From: Lactobacillus agrestimuris
GTDB taxonomy: Bacteria > Bacillota > Bacilli > Lactobacillales > Lactobacillaceae
Direction of reading: 5' to 3'
Length of the DNA stretch: 48,250 nucleotides
Assembly (NCBI RefSeq): GCF_943193025.1
Contig: NZ_CALPCQ010000015.1
Span: 1 to 48,250 of the forward strand
Shown: piece after piece, positions 37,676-46,259 of the stretch
Position numbering within the stretch: the first letter of the stretch is position 1
How the letters are laid out: each line of letters starts with the position of its first letter
Notes under the pieces: generated by a model
What the model saw: only the letters and a program-made list of their open reading frames with translations
The model's database searches: none
Told to the model about the DNA's origin: nothing
Program-made: the position numbers and the translations under genes

Positions 37676-39052
37676 TTAGATTCTTAAACCCTTTGGATAA
37701 AAATTCTTGAGTACACCATTGCCAGTTACTTTACCAAAACTAAAAATAAAGTCATGATAACTAACTAAAACAAAGCCTTTTAATGAAGTATCAACACGTA
37801 AGGTTTCTCCGTGTAAATATTTTTTATATTCGTCTTCTGATGACAAATTGATTCTATAAGTTTGCTCAACTTGCCCTAAGACCTCAGCAAGTTGATGACC
37901 TGGTTCAAAGCGATTTTTCTTTAAGATACCTAATTCAAGTCCATTATTTAGGATTTTTAGCCCTTTTAAGCGACTTTTATCTATTGCAGGTATAAATACG
38001 TGATCATTTCTTACTTGCACTCTCGAATCCCAATTTTCAATTTCTATAGGTAACTTAAAGTTTTTGAGTACCTTAGCAATTAATTCGCTAGTTTCTTTTG
38101 ATAAAGAAGCTTTCTTCTTACTTTTTTTAGCTTTTCTTACTTTTTCAGTTTCAATTTTTGATTCTGGTAATTTTAATAAAGCCGCAAATTGTCCCTCACC
38201 CAAATCATCCTGAGGCCAAAATCTAATAGTATTTTCTAATCCAGATACGCTACCCCAGGCCGGGTTTCCATGACTCACCTTTTCCAAACTAATTGAATCG
38301 ATCGTCAATATCTCCATCTGATATTCTTTAACTAACCAACTGACAATCTCTTCATCTTCTTCTGGAGAAAATGTACAAGTTGAATAAACTAATTGTCCAC
38401 CTGGCTTGAGCATCTTAACTGCTTGCTCCAAGATTTCAATTTGTCGTTTTTGGCAAGTTAAAACATATTCTGGAGACCAATATTCAATTGCTTCGGGATT
38501 CTTTCTAAACATCCCTTCTCCGCTACATGGTGCATCAACTACAATCTTGTCAAAGTAGTGCTCGAAATTTTTGGCCAAAGCGAATGAATCATTATTTGTA
38601 ATCAATGCATTAGTAATTCCCCAACGTTCAATATTTTCTCTTAAAACCTTGGCACGGCTAGCAGATATTTCGTTAGCTACTAAAATTCCATTACCTTCTA
38701 AGGCCTGTCCTAGCGCCGTACTCTTACCACCAGGTGCGGCACAAAGATCTAATACTTTTTCACCAGGTTTAATGTTTGCAATTGCTGCAGGAAACATTGC
38801 CGACGGATCCTGAGAATAAACTGTTCCACTTACCCATTCAGGATCAAGACCGGAAACATCTGCGTAATAGGCCTTTTTAATGTTAGGAACAGGATGATTT
38901 TCTGCATATGATACTTTTTGGTTAAACTTCAACGGATTAATTCGATAGGCCTTTTTGCTCTCATTATCCATTGCTTGGAACATCTTTTCGGCCTCATCTG
39001 TTCCTAATAAGTTTTGATATTTATTTTTAAAATCTTGAGGTAAATTGAGCAT
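37676..39052 (-). CDS. rsmF: RsmF/RsmB-type rRNA (cytosine-5)-methyltransferase
   Basis: A 458-residue SAM-dependent methyltransferase of the NOL1/NOP2/Sun type that makes m5C in 16S rRNA. Motif I is VLDLCAAPGGKSTALGQ (about 98-114). The two catalytic cysteine motifs are DAPCSGEGMF (about 174-183) and YSTCTFSPEE (about 221-230). The C-terminal third contains the Lys-rich linker KKSKKKAS and a RsmF-like RNA-binding domain ending NGVLKNFYPKGLRI. It is last of a three-gene minus-strand operon, three bases after the stop of the membrane protein gene. Confidence 0.93.
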   Translation of the reverse strand: MLNLPQDFKNKYQNLLGTDEAEKMFQAMDNESKKAYRINPLKFNQKVSYAENHPVPNIKKAYYADVSGLDPEWVSGTVYSQDPSAMFPAAIANIKPGEKVLDLCAAPGGKSTALGQALEGNGILVANEISASRAKVLRENIERWGITNALITNNDSFALAKNFEHYFDKIVVDAPCSGEGMFRKNPEAIEYWSPEYVLTCQKRQIEILEQAVKMLKPGGQLVYSTCTFSPEEDEEIVSWLVKEYQMEILTIDSISLEKVSHGNPAWGSVSGLENTIRFWPQDDLGEGQFAALLKLPESKIETEKVRKAKKSKKKASLSKETSELIAKVLKNFKLPIEIENWDSRVQVRNDHVFIPAIDKSRLKGLKILNNGLELGILKKNRFEPGHQLAEVLGQVEQTYRINLSSEDEYKKYLHGETLRVDTSLKGFVLVSYHDFIFSFGKVTGNGVLKNFYPKGLRI

Positions 39053-39055
39053 TAA

Positions 39056-40018
39056 TTATCTCTTCTTTCTAAACTTATTTAAGTAGTCCCAGGTTGCGAT
39101 GTATGCAAAAATTCCAACTAAAAGGTTGGCTACAATCAACATTATTAAATGTTCATTTCCTTTAAAGAACTCAGTACTATATAAAACAATATAAGAAATA
39201 AATGCTAAGAATGATTCTGTTAAAACTAAACGGATAAAGCGATTGGTAAACCAATTATTGAAGAAACTGTGTTTTAAATTAGTTAATTTTATCTGGTGCC
39301 AATGGATTAAAGCGATCAATGCATTACATACCATTGCAACTAACCAGACTACAAAAATTAATAAAATTTCTTTGATCACAGAAAAACTATGAATTTGATG
39401 ATCTCTTACAAAAGCCGGAACCGAGGTTTTTGCATGATAATGCTTCGCAACTTTTTTGATAACAGGGTTACTCGAATCAATGATTATACGATAATCTCTT
39501 AATTGTCCTTTTGCAGTTGGCTGATCAATTCCAGTGCTCAAATAGTATTTATTTTCTTCAATTTGGTGATATTTTTTCAGTTCACCAATAACTGTATAAT
39601 ATTGATCATTTATATGAATATATTTATTTCCTTGAGTTTCCATCACCTTAACTTGTGCATTTGGTCCAAGGACTGCAAATGAAACGCGACCAGAAAAGTC
39701 ATCTAAGGTAAAAAATCGTCCAGTATCAGTCGACATTGATAAAACATTTCGGTTGGCCCAAACTAAAACTTGGTCTCGATTTATTTTACTGTCAAAATGA
39801 AATTGGATTTTTTCTTTATGGAAGTTCTTATCAATATACTTCAAAAAAAAGCTAATTGTTTGTTTACTATTAGTTGTAAAATACCTAGTATTATTGCTCA
39901 AACCATGTGTCTCTAAGAGCTGATTGGCCTCTTTAGATTGAACATTGGACAAGATGCTCCCAGTTCCAATAAAAGTCAAAAATATAATAAAAATTAAGAT
40001 GATTTTTTTCCAGTTCAT
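39056..40018 (-). CDS. Membrane protein of unknown function with an extracellular domain
   Basis: A 320-residue protein I do not recognise. An N-terminal hydrophobic helix (about 5-24) could be a signal anchor. Residues 25-215 are soluble, with no cysteines and alternating hydrophobic stretches that suggest beta structure. Three further hydrophobic helices follow (about 217-240, 258-280, 286-305) with a basic end. The layout suggests a four-helix protein with one large loop outside the cell. It overlaps the upstream methyltransferase-like gene by four bases (ATGA) and is followed closely by rsmF. Confidence 0.8.
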   Translation of the reverse strand: MNWKKIILIFIIFLTFIGTGSILSNVQSKEANQLLETHGLSNNTRYFTTNSKQTISFFLKYIDKNFHKEKIQFHFDSKINRDQVLVWANRNVLSMSTDTGRFFTLDDFSGRVSFAVLGPNAQVKVMETQGNKYIHINDQYYTVIGELKKYHQIEENKYYLSTGIDQPTAKGQLRDYRIIIDSSNPVIKKVAKHYHAKTSVPAFVRDHQIHSFSVIKEILLIFVVWLVAMVCNALIALIHWHQIKLTNLKHSFFNNWFTNRFIRLVLTESFLAFISYIVLYSTEFFKGNEHLIMLIVANLLVGIFAYIATWDYLNKFRKKR

Positions 40019-40764
40019 ATTTTTTTCACTTCGTATATCTTCTCATCAATAAAATCAAAATTTGAAAATGATTTATTTATTTCATCCAACTGCTTTGAGT
40101 GAACAAATTGGGCTTGAGACCAAAAGGTTCCAGAATTAGTAGCACCATCTTTTTCTCCAATAAAAAGCAACTTACTATTTGAAGCAGATGCTTGCCAGGC
40201 TTTAATTAATTTAACATCACTATGACCAAAATTTGGAGCCCAAGAGCAAATGATAAGATCCACATTTTGATACTTTTCAATTGCCTTTATTGCATCAAGA
40301 TTTTCAACCTGCAGAAATTTCTTTTTTCCGGTTGAAGAAGTCTTGGCCCACTCGAGTGAATCTGTTGCTATCACCTGAAGTCCAACATCATTTAATGCCT
40401 TTGACCAATAAGCATTTCCAGACATGACTTCTAATGCAGAGTTTGCAGCATACTTTTCTTTTATCAATTGAGCAGTCCTTAAATTTGGCAGTGACCAAAT
40501 ACCATAGTGCAATGACAAATATTGTCTAAAGCTATTTAAAAGATTATTAATCGCCTTAATTAATCGTTCATGCTCTTTTCCAATTTCTTCTGTTAGCAAC
40601 TCCATCTCATCTGGATAAAATCCAAGACGATTAGGAGCGTGTCTAATTACTTGCTTTTGATCAATGCATGCAATAATCTTATTAATCTCTGAAACTTGCT
40701 GATGAACAGAGTTATTATTCAGTTCTTTATCAATCTGATTTAATTTATTCAAAAATTCATTCAT
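40015..40764 (-). CDS. SAM-dependent methyltransferase-like protein
   Basis: A 249-residue protein with a helical N-terminal half (1-110) and a Rossmann segment. ALEVMSGNAYWSKALNDVGLQVIATDSLEW (about 124-153) looks like motif I with a following acidic residue, as in class I methyltransferases. VDLIICSWAPNFG (about 179-191) sits where the catalytic motif IV is expected. The glycine motif is imperfect (MSGNAYW), so activity is uncertain. The substrate is unknown. It is the first gene of the operon with the membrane protein and rsmF. An extended -10 (TGGTAAAAT, minus strand, about 40779) lies just upstream of the start. Confidence 0.7.
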   Translation of the reverse strand: MNEFLNKLNQIDKELNNNSVHQQVSEINKIIACIDQKQVIRHAPNRLGFYPDEMELLTEEIGKEHERLIKAINNLLNSFRQYLSLHYGIWSLPNLRTAQLIKEKYAANSALEVMSGNAYWSKALNDVGLQVIATDSLEWAKTSSTGKKKFLQVENLDAIKAIEKYQNVDLIICSWAPNFGHSDVKLIKAWQASASNSKLLFIGEKDGATNSGTFWSQAQFVHSKQLDEINKSFSNFDFIDEKIYEVKKI

Positions 40765-40812
40765 ATCCTAACTATTTTACCATTCAGTTGAGCGTAAATC
40801 AGTTATCAATTG

Positions 40813-40834
40813 AAGTTTAAATCAATTTAAACTT
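40813..40834. repeat. Perfect inverted repeat in the divergent promoter region
   Basis: AAGTTTAAAT, two bases, then ATTTAAACTT make a 22-base palindrome. It lies between the divergent promoters of the methyltransferase-like operon and the 62-residue protein. It has no good T tract, so it looks more like a protein-binding site than a terminator. Confidence 0.6.
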
Positions 40835-40900
40835 TTAAAGTGATCAGACTTATTTTCTAAATTTTATGTTAAAATTAATCAATAAGGAGAGATGATAATT

Positions 40901-41089
40901 ATGAATCAACAAGAAGAATTATCAGATGCAATTATTGATTTTCAAGTAAAACATCACATTAGCGATACTGATATGGCTTTTGGAAGTCACTTATCAGTTG
41001 AAAAAATTCATGCAATGAAAACTGGATCTGGAGTATTTACAGATGAAGAAATTAATCAACTTTTAGATTACATCTCATCTAACGCTTAA
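40901..41089 (+). CDS. Small conserved protein, 62 residues
   Basis: A 62-residue, acidic, predicted all-helical protein (begins MNQQEELSDAIIDFQVKHH). The arrangement ISDTDMAFGSHLSVEKIHAMK followed by TDEEINQLLDYI looks like a degenerate Xre-type helix-turn-helix. It resembles small lactobacillar proteins named LBP_cg2779-like, from memory only. The start is placed at 40901, eleven bases after AAGGAG; an ATG at 40892 is too close to that site. It has its own extended -10 (TGTTAAAAT near 40867-40875) and a terminator, so it is a stand-alone gene. Confidence 0.8.
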   Translation: MNQQEELSDAIIDFQVKHHISDTDMAFGSHLSVEKIHAMKTGSGVFTDEEINQLLDYISSNA

Positions 41090-41095
41090 ATTGCT

Positions 41096-41130
41096 AAATC
41101 ACCAAAACTTATGGGTTTTGGTGATTTTTT
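41096..41130 (+). terminator. Terminator of the 62-residue protein gene
   Basis: AAATCACCAAAAC pairs with GTTTTGGTGATTT around a short loop, followed by T residues. Confidence 0.9.
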
Positions 41131-41135
41131 ATATC

Positions 41136-41172
41136 AAAAGAAGGAACCCTATAAAATCAGGTTCCTTCTTTG
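41136..41172 (-). terminator. Terminator of the GntR-ABC operon
   Basis: AAAGAAGGAACC pairs with GGTTCCTTCTTT around an eleven-base loop, directly after the last permease gene on the minus strand. T residues follow on the minus strand (TTTTGATAT). Confidence 0.85.
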
Positions 41173-41964
41173 TTAATTTTTAGTTTCAACGTACTTATTC
41201 TTAAGCCATAAATTCAAAATTCCAAAAATTATAGCTCCGCAGAGATATTCTACATTTAACGTCCACAATTCAACATAAGAATTAAAGGTTTGATTAACTC
41301 TATCTTGAATATAGGAATTAATATTCAAGAATAAGTATGCTGCAATAATAATTAAGATTGCAACAATTAAAATTCTTACCCATTTTGCATTCTTGACCGG
41401 TAAAAAGTCACTAATTGCATGTGATGAAAAGTTTACAAAATCAACAAATGTAAAGATGATTAATACTAATGCAATTAGAAAAATAATTAATTCAAGATCA
41501 TCGCTGGCATCAGAAAATGTTGGTGCAAGATCATTAATCATATTTCTTCCACTAGTTGATTCAAAAATTAATCCAATAATTAAATCCCAAATGAATTGTA
41601 TAATGAAGATATATACACATTCTGCAACACTTGAAAGAATATTGCTTAAATAGACTTTGTTTTCTGAAATAGGTGCCAAATGCCAAGTGGTTGAAATATT
41701 AATTTTTTGATTTTGCCAACACATTAAGCCACATAATGTAAGATCTGCAAAAACAGTTGTAATTACACTAATTGAGAATGGAATCGTCCAGAATCTGTTT
41801 CCTGGAAACATAGACAAAAGAATATCTGGAGCTCCATGTGGATTTTGAATAAGAATTAGCAAGCTCAAAAAAATGATTGAAAACAATTGAATTAAAAGTA
41901 TCAAATGAACATAACGGCTTTTGCGCAAGAACATTTGATTAAAAATTTTGCCAAAACTTGTCAT
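41173..41964 (-). CDS. ABC transporter permease (second of two)
   Basis: A 263-residue membrane protein with six hydrophobic segments (about 18-38, 56-76, 100-125, 150-172, 190-210, 230-252). No enzymatic motif is present. It resembles its neighbour upstream in the N-terminus (MTSF..IF.QMF...) and in overall topology, so the two are probably paralogous halves of one exporter. The start is the ATG at 41964, seven bases after AGGAGA; a TTG at 41967 is too close to the site. Substrate unknown. Confidence 0.82.
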   Translation of the reverse strand: MTSFGKIFNQMFLRKSRYVHLILLIQLFSIIFLSLLILIQNPHGAPDILLSMFPGNRFWTIPFSISVITTVFADLTLCGLMCWQNQKINISTTWHLAPISENKVYLSNILSSVAECVYIFIIQFIWDLIIGLIFESTSGRNMINDLAPTFSDASDDLELIIFLIALVLIIFTFVDFVNFSSHAISDFLPVKNAKWVRILIVAILIIIAAYLFLNINSYIQDRVNQTFNSYVELWTLNVEYLCGAIIFGILNLWLKNKYVETKN

Positions 41965-41975
41965 CAAGTATTCTC

Positions 41976-42839
41976 CTATCTACTTTGCTTAGCCTCAACG
42001 AATTTGTTAATTAAAAGGAAGTTAACTATACCGAAGATAAGATCTAAGATAATAATATCAATAAACGCTGGAATCATAGACACAGCAAAATCATTATTAT
42101 TCCCAAATATAGAATCTAGCCCAATATTACCTAGTAGATTACCAAGTACAGTCAAAATGTAAACTACCGCGATTAAAACAATCAATCTAACAACGAATAC
42201 TAAAAACTTATTAGAACCATTTGGCAAAAAGTCAATAATTGCACAACTAGTAAAATGTAAAAAACTAACTATTACGTACCAGAATAGTCCCAGTAAAGAA
42301 GCAAGCAAAACCATTAAAAGACTATCGCCTAAAAATTCCCAGATCAAAGGTTGGCTACTTATCATTCCCATTTTATTAAGCACCATTGCTACAGCACTTC
42401 TAACTTGATCACTTGAAGCGTAGGTAATAATTGCTGCTAAAACAGCCATAATAGCTTGTAATACTATAAGATAAACAAAACTTGCAAATGAACTAAGTGT
42501 GTTACATACATAGATTAGACCGTCATTCATTGGAACCAAACGCCATGTTTGACTGCGGTTCACTTTTTCGTTCTTCCAACTTGTAATAATTATATATGCT
42601 GGATTAGCTAAAAAACTATATCCTAAGAAGGTTGCAATAATTCCAACTATTACACCAGAAAATAGATTCAAACTGATATCAGGTCCAATTTGAAACTTGA
42701 ATGATGAAGTATTTATCGTTCCAATAAAAGCCATAATCATCGTAACGATAGCTGCGGCTAATTGAATTAAAAAGACTAAATTTGCGGATTTATTTTTTTG
42801 TTTAAAAAGTTGTTTAAATAAGGTCCAAAAAGATGTCAT
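41976..42839 (-). CDS. ABC transporter permease (first of two)
   Basis: A 287-residue membrane protein with about six hydrophobic segments, beginning MTSFWTLFKQLFKQKNK. I start it at 42839, nine bases after GAGG and one base after the ATPase stop. The longer open frame to 42941 only overlaps the ATPase gene. It is predicted to form the transmembrane part of an ABC-2-like exporter with the ATPase upstream and its paralogue downstream. Substrate unknown. Confidence 0.82.
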   Translation of the reverse strand: MTSFWTLFKQLFKQKNKSANLVFLIQLAAAIVTMIMAFIGTINTSSFKFQIGPDISLNLFSGVIVGIIATFLGYSFLANPAYIIITSWKNEKVNRSQTWRLVPMNDGLIYVCNTLSSFASFVYLIVLQAIMAVLAAIITYASSDQVRSAVAMVLNKMGMISSQPLIWEFLGDSLLMVLLASLLGLFWYVIVSFLHFTSCAIIDFLPNGSNKFLVFVVRLIVLIAVVYILTVLGNLLGNIGLDSIFGNNNDFAVSMIPAFIDIIILDLIFGIVNFLLINKFVEAKQSR

Positions 42840-42840
42840 T

Positions 42841-43545
42841 TTAATCATCCTCGCCTTCATATAATCCTTCATAGTATCCTTCGACACTCTTATGACTTTC
42901 ACGAATTTCATCAGCAGTCTTATGGGCAAAGATAGTTTCATTCTTGATAATCACAACTTCATCAAGAAGAGTAGAAATCTCATTTACAAAGTGATCTGAA
43001 ATCAAGATTGTAGCATCATCATCTTTCCACATAATAATTGAGTTGATGATTTTCTTACGTGACATCGCATCAATTCCGCCAAATGGTTCATCCAAAAGGT
43101 ATAAATCTGCTTTTCTAGCAAAGGTTAAAGCAATAACCAGCTTTTCACGCATTCCTTTCGAAAGTTGACTCAATTTCATCTCTGGATCAAGCTTCATAAA
43201 TTTACTTAATTCTTCAAATTCATTTTCATTGAAATCTGAAAAGATATTTACATAAAATTCAACAATTTCATTTATCTTTGTTGAATCACTAAAGCCGTTT
43301 AGACCATCAGTAAAGGAAAGTTTAGCCTTTCGCTCTGCTTCTTTTGTTGCACCATTTACTTCTATTTGTCCCTTATAGTTCTTAGCAACACCAGCGATAA
43401 TTCGCATTAAAGTGGTTTTACCAGCACCATTTTCTCCAAGCAAAGCAACAATTTTACCTTTTTCAATATTGAGATTTACATTAGTTAATATTGTCTTTTG
43501 ATTTTTCTTATAACTGAGATTGTTGATCTTAAGCAAATCATTCAT
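42841..43545 (-). CDS. ABC transporter ATP-binding protein
   Basis: A 234-residue ABC ATPase. Walker A is GENGAGKT (37-44), the signature is LSKGMREKL (about 138-146) and Walker B is LYLLDEPFGG (about 158-167), followed by an H-loop in ISDHF. The LSKGM form is typical of YtrB/BcrA-type exporters. It overlaps the gntR gene by eight bases and is followed by two permease genes, so gntR-ATPase-permease-permease is one operon. Confidence 0.93.
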   Translation of the reverse strand: MNDLLKINNLSYKKNQKTILTNVNLNIEKGKIVALLGENGAGKTTLMRIIAGVAKNYKGQIEVNGATKEAERKAKLSFTDGLNGFSDSTKINEIVEFYVNIFSDFNENEFEELSKFMKLDPEMKLSQLSKGMREKLVIALTFARKADLYLLDEPFGGIDAMSRKKIINSIIMWKDDDATILISDHFVNEISTLLDEVVIIKNETIFAHKTADEIRESHKSVEGYYEGLYEGEDD

Positions 43546-43912
43546 TTTCTTTATTCCTCCTCTTTAGATAATCTTCTAAAATTGAAACCAAACTATCCCC
43601 GTCAGCTCCTAATTTCTCCATGTTTTGAACAAAATTATCTAATTCATTATCAATTAATGATTGTTTAGTTTGATTAAGTAATTCCGTGTCCTCCGTTACA
43701 AAATTACCTTCACCACGCTTGGTAAAAAGAATTCCTCGATCGTTCATCTGCCCAAGAGCTCTTTGAACTGTATTTACATTAACTGTTAATTCAAGTGCAA
43801 GTTTGCGAACAGAGGGAATCTTTTCACCTGCTTTTAATTCACCTAAAGCAATTTGACGATATAGGTATTGTTCAATTTGAAGATAAATAGGAATATTATC
43901 TTTAAATTCCAT
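43538..43912 (-). CDS. GntR family regulator, YtrA subfamily
   Basis: A 124-residue regulator with the N-terminal GntR winged helix (IPIYLQIEQYLYRQI, GEKIPSVRKLALELTVNVNTVQRAL, about 8-62) and only a short C-terminal helical part, as in YtrA. Such proteins repress their own ABC-transporter operon, often inducible by cell-wall-active agents. The start at 43912 follows GAGGTG; an ATG at 43924 overlaps that ribosome site. An inverted repeat AGTGT-N14-ACACT lies between the promoter and the gene. Confidence 0.9.
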   Translation of the reverse strand: MEFKDNIPIYLQIEQYLYRQIALGELKAGEKIPSVRKLALELTVNVNTVQRALGQMNDRGILFTKRGEGNFVTEDTELLNQTKQSLIDNELDNFVQNMEKLGADGDSLVSILEDYLKRRNKENE

Positions 43913-43928
43913 TTCGCACCTCATGTAT

Positions 43929-43984
43929 AGTGTATTATTTATCTATCACACTGTTATAGTAACTCAAATTTATTACGTTGACAA
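43929..43984 (-). promoter_or_regulatory. Promoter and candidate GntR operator of the ABC operon
   Basis: On the minus strand TTGTCA (43984-43979), a 17-base spacer and TACTAT (43961-43956) form a promoter. Immediately downstream AGTGT (43952-43948) and ACACT (43933-43929) form an inverted repeat with a 14-base spacer, overlapping the expected transcription start. This is a suitable place for repression by the GntR protein. Confidence 0.6.
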
Positions 43985-44030
43985 GTCAATTATTTTGTTT
44001 CACGAATCATAATTTTGAAATTCTAAAAGC

Positions 44031-44070
44031 AAAAAAGTCGATATTCCCTAATATATAAGGAATATCGACC
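44031..44070 (-). terminator. Terminator after pepT
   Basis: GTCGATATTCC and GGAATATCGAC form an 11-bp stem with a T tract on the minus strand. It lies about 135 bases downstream of the pepT stop. The A+T-rich stretch between (44071-44202) contains only a small inverted repeat TACTGT-TATT-ACAGTA at 44132-44147 and no recognisable gene. Confidence 0.8.
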
Positions 44071-44202
44071 CTTTTATTTTTCACTTTAACGTCAGTGCAT
44101 AAATTTTATTAAAAATTATAATAAATATCTTTACTGTTATTACAGTATTTTTTGGACTTAAGTATTTTCAACAGTTAAATCAAATTTATACTTTTTGTTT
44201 CA

Positions 44203-45444
44203 CTATTTAGCTCTTTCAGCATTAAGTTGTGCCATTTTAAGCATTACATCAACGGTTTTGTACATTGATTCAAGTACAGTATATTCAAAACGGCCATGCA
44301 TATTTTCTTCACCAGCAAAGATATTAGGACATGGCAAACCCATATATGTAAGTTGTGAACCATCAGTACCACCACGAACTGGATCTTCATTAATTTCAAG
44401 CCCTTCAGCCTTATAAGCGTCACGGGCTAAATCAACAATTTCCATATGCTTTTTAAGTTCATCGGCCATATTGTAATATTGATCCCACATCTTAAGCTTT
44501 AATCTTTCAGTGCCAAATTCATCATTCATCTTCTTAACAATTGACTTGACGAGATTCTTACGTCTTTCAAGACCATCTCTTTCAAAGTCACGAATAATGT
44601 AATCGAGATGAGCATGATCAACAGTACCATCAAAATTCATGATATGAAAGAAGCCTTGCTTACCATCAGTTTTTTCTGGAACTTCATCTTGTGGTAACTG
44701 ATTTTGAAAGTCGATTCCAACTTGAATTGCATTGATCATTTGACCTTTCGCAACAGCTGGGTGTACATTTACACCTTGAATATCAAGTCCAAATTGTGCA
44801 GCTGAGAAAGTTCCCCAATCAAGTTTACCTGGAGCTTCTCCATCAACTGTAAAGGCAAAGTTAGCACCAAACTCTTTTACATCAAAGTGTTCTGCTCCAG
44901 TGCCAATTTCTTCATCTGGTGTAAATGCTAAACGAATCTTACCATGCTTAACTTCTGGATGATTCATTAAGTACTCTGAAAAAGTCACTAACTCTGAAAT
45001 ACCACACTTGTCATCCCCGCCTAAAAGAGTATCTCCTGAGGCTGTAATGATAGTTTGTCCTTTATACTTCTTTAAATTTGGAAACACTGCTGGGTCAAGA
45101 TAAAATTCAGAGTCTCCCAATTGAATCTTACTTTCTCCATCATAATTTTCATGTATCTGTGGCTTTACATTTTCAGAATTAAAATCAGCAGTATCACAGT
45201 GTGCTAAAAATCCCATTACAGGTACATCATAATCAACGTTAGAAGGAATTGTGGCAATTACACAACCTGATTTTTGATTATAGTGTACGTCTTCAAGACC
45301 CAATTCTTCTAGATCCTTCATAACAACATTCTTTTGGAAATTTTCTTCACGTTCAGTTGAAGGAAAACGATCTGAATGTTCGTCAGAACGTGAATTCACT
45401 TTAACGTACTTTAAAAAACGTGGTAACAAGTTTGGATATTCCAT
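44203..45444 (-). CDS. pepT: Peptidase T (tripeptidase)
   Basis: A 413-residue M20 family zinc aminotripeptidase. Metal and catalytic motifs are AHCDTADF (81-88, His82 and Asp84), LLGGDDKCG (140-148), TPDEEIG (175-181), VDGEAPG and the C-terminal RGGTDGSQLT. It releases N-terminal residues from tripeptides in the cytosol, important for a peptide-dependent lactic acid bacterium. The start follows AAAGGGAG by nine bases. It is 17 bases downstream of the Nif3 gene and probably last in trmK-nif3-pepT. Confidence 0.96.
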   Translation of the reverse strand: MEYPNLLPRFLKYVKVNSRSDEHSDRFPSTEREENFQKNVVMKDLEELGLEDVHYNQKSGCVIATIPSNVDYDVPVMGFLAHCDTADFNSENVKPQIHENYDGESKIQLGDSEFYLDPAVFPNLKKYKGQTIITASGDTLLGGDDKCGISELVTFSEYLMNHPEVKHGKIRLAFTPDEEIGTGAEHFDVKEFGANFAFTVDGEAPGKLDWGTFSAAQFGLDIQGVNVHPAVAKGQMINAIQVGIDFQNQLPQDEVPEKTDGKQGFFHIMNFDGTVDHAHLDYIIRDFERDGLERRKNLVKSIVKKMNDEFGTERLKLKMWDQYYNMADELKKHMEIVDLARDAYKAEGLEINEDPVRGGTDGSQLTYMGLPCPNIFAGEENMHGRFEYTVLESMYKTVDVMLKMAQLNAERAK

Positions 45445-45461
45445 CTTATTTGTCTCCCTTT

Positions 45462-46259
45462 CTAAAATAAATCTTGGAATGGATTAGTCGATACTTCGGA
45501 AAGCTCAACGCCCACATTCCAATTGTATTCCTCATTCCAGTCCTTTAAACGATCAAAAACCTTATATTTAAATAGTTTTTCTGTATAATGTCCTGGATCA
45601 ACTACTGTTAAGCCAGAAGAAATAATATCGTGTCCCACGTGGTAATAAATGTCACCAGTAATGAAGGCATCAAGTCCTTCTTCAAGTGCGCGACGCCAAT
45701 ATTTACCACCATCACCACAAATAAAACCAACTGTATTAATCTTTTTATTGTTGTCAGCAGTAATTAAACGGGCCATTTTAATTCCCATCTTTTTCTTAAC
45801 GTAGTAGGCAAACTCTTCGGACGTCATTTCCTTTGGCAATCTACCTTTGCGTCCTATTGCAATTCCATCATCATCTGGACAAAATGGTTGGATATCTTGA
45901 AGGTCCAATTCTTCTGCTTCCCAATCACTTGATCCATTTTGGGCTTTATCTGAATTTGTATGAATTGAATATACAGTAATGCCATTTTTGATCAATTTAC
46001 CGTACATTGCATTTTGAGGATCGCTAAAGTCCAAATTACGAGCTGGTCGGAACATTACAGGGTGATGGCTTACGATAAAATCAACGCCCTTTTCGACAGC
46101 CTCATTTACAACTTCTGGACGCACATCTAGCGTAGTCATAACTTTAGTAACGTCTGCGTCAATTGAACCAATTTGCATTCCAACTGGATCGCCACTACTT
46201 GCTATATCTTCAGGAAAATCTTTTCTTAAACAATTTACAATATCTCTAACTTTCGTCAT
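45462..46259 (-). CDS. Nif3-like dinuclear metal-centre protein (YqfO family)
   Basis: A 265-residue Nif3/DUF34 protein. Metal-binding motifs are SHHPVMF (about 64-70), IHTNSDKA (about 99-106) and VDPGHYTEK near 220-228. It lacks the PII-like insert found in the longer B. subtilis YqfO and so is the short form. Its function is unsettled; GTP cyclohydrolase-like activity has been proposed for the family. GAGGAG precedes the start. It overlaps trmK by 14 bases, the conserved trmK-nif3 pair. Confidence 0.92.
   Translation of the reverse strand: MTKVRDIVNCLRKDFPEDIASSGDPVGMQIGSIDADVTKVMTTLDVRPEVVNEAVEKGVDFIVSHHPVMFRPARNLDFSDPQNAMYGKLIKNGITVYSIHTNSDKAQNGSSDWEAEELDLQDIQPFCPDDDGIAIGRKGRLPKEMTSEEFAYYVKKKMGIKMARLITADNNKKINTVGFICGDGGKYWRRALEEGLDAFITGDIYYHVGHDIISSGLTVVDPGHYTEKLFKYKVFDRLKDWNEEYNWNVGVELSEVSTNPFQDLF

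Noticed and set aside
42840-42941. Longer N-terminus of the first ABC permease
   Set aside because: It runs inside the ATPase gene in another frame. The ATG at 42839 has a ribosome site and resembles the paralogous permease start.
44071-44202. Small RNA gene in the pepT-gntR gap
   Set aside because: Only a weak six-bp inverted repeat (44132-44147) with a T run is present, and there is no convincing promoter for a discrete RNA.
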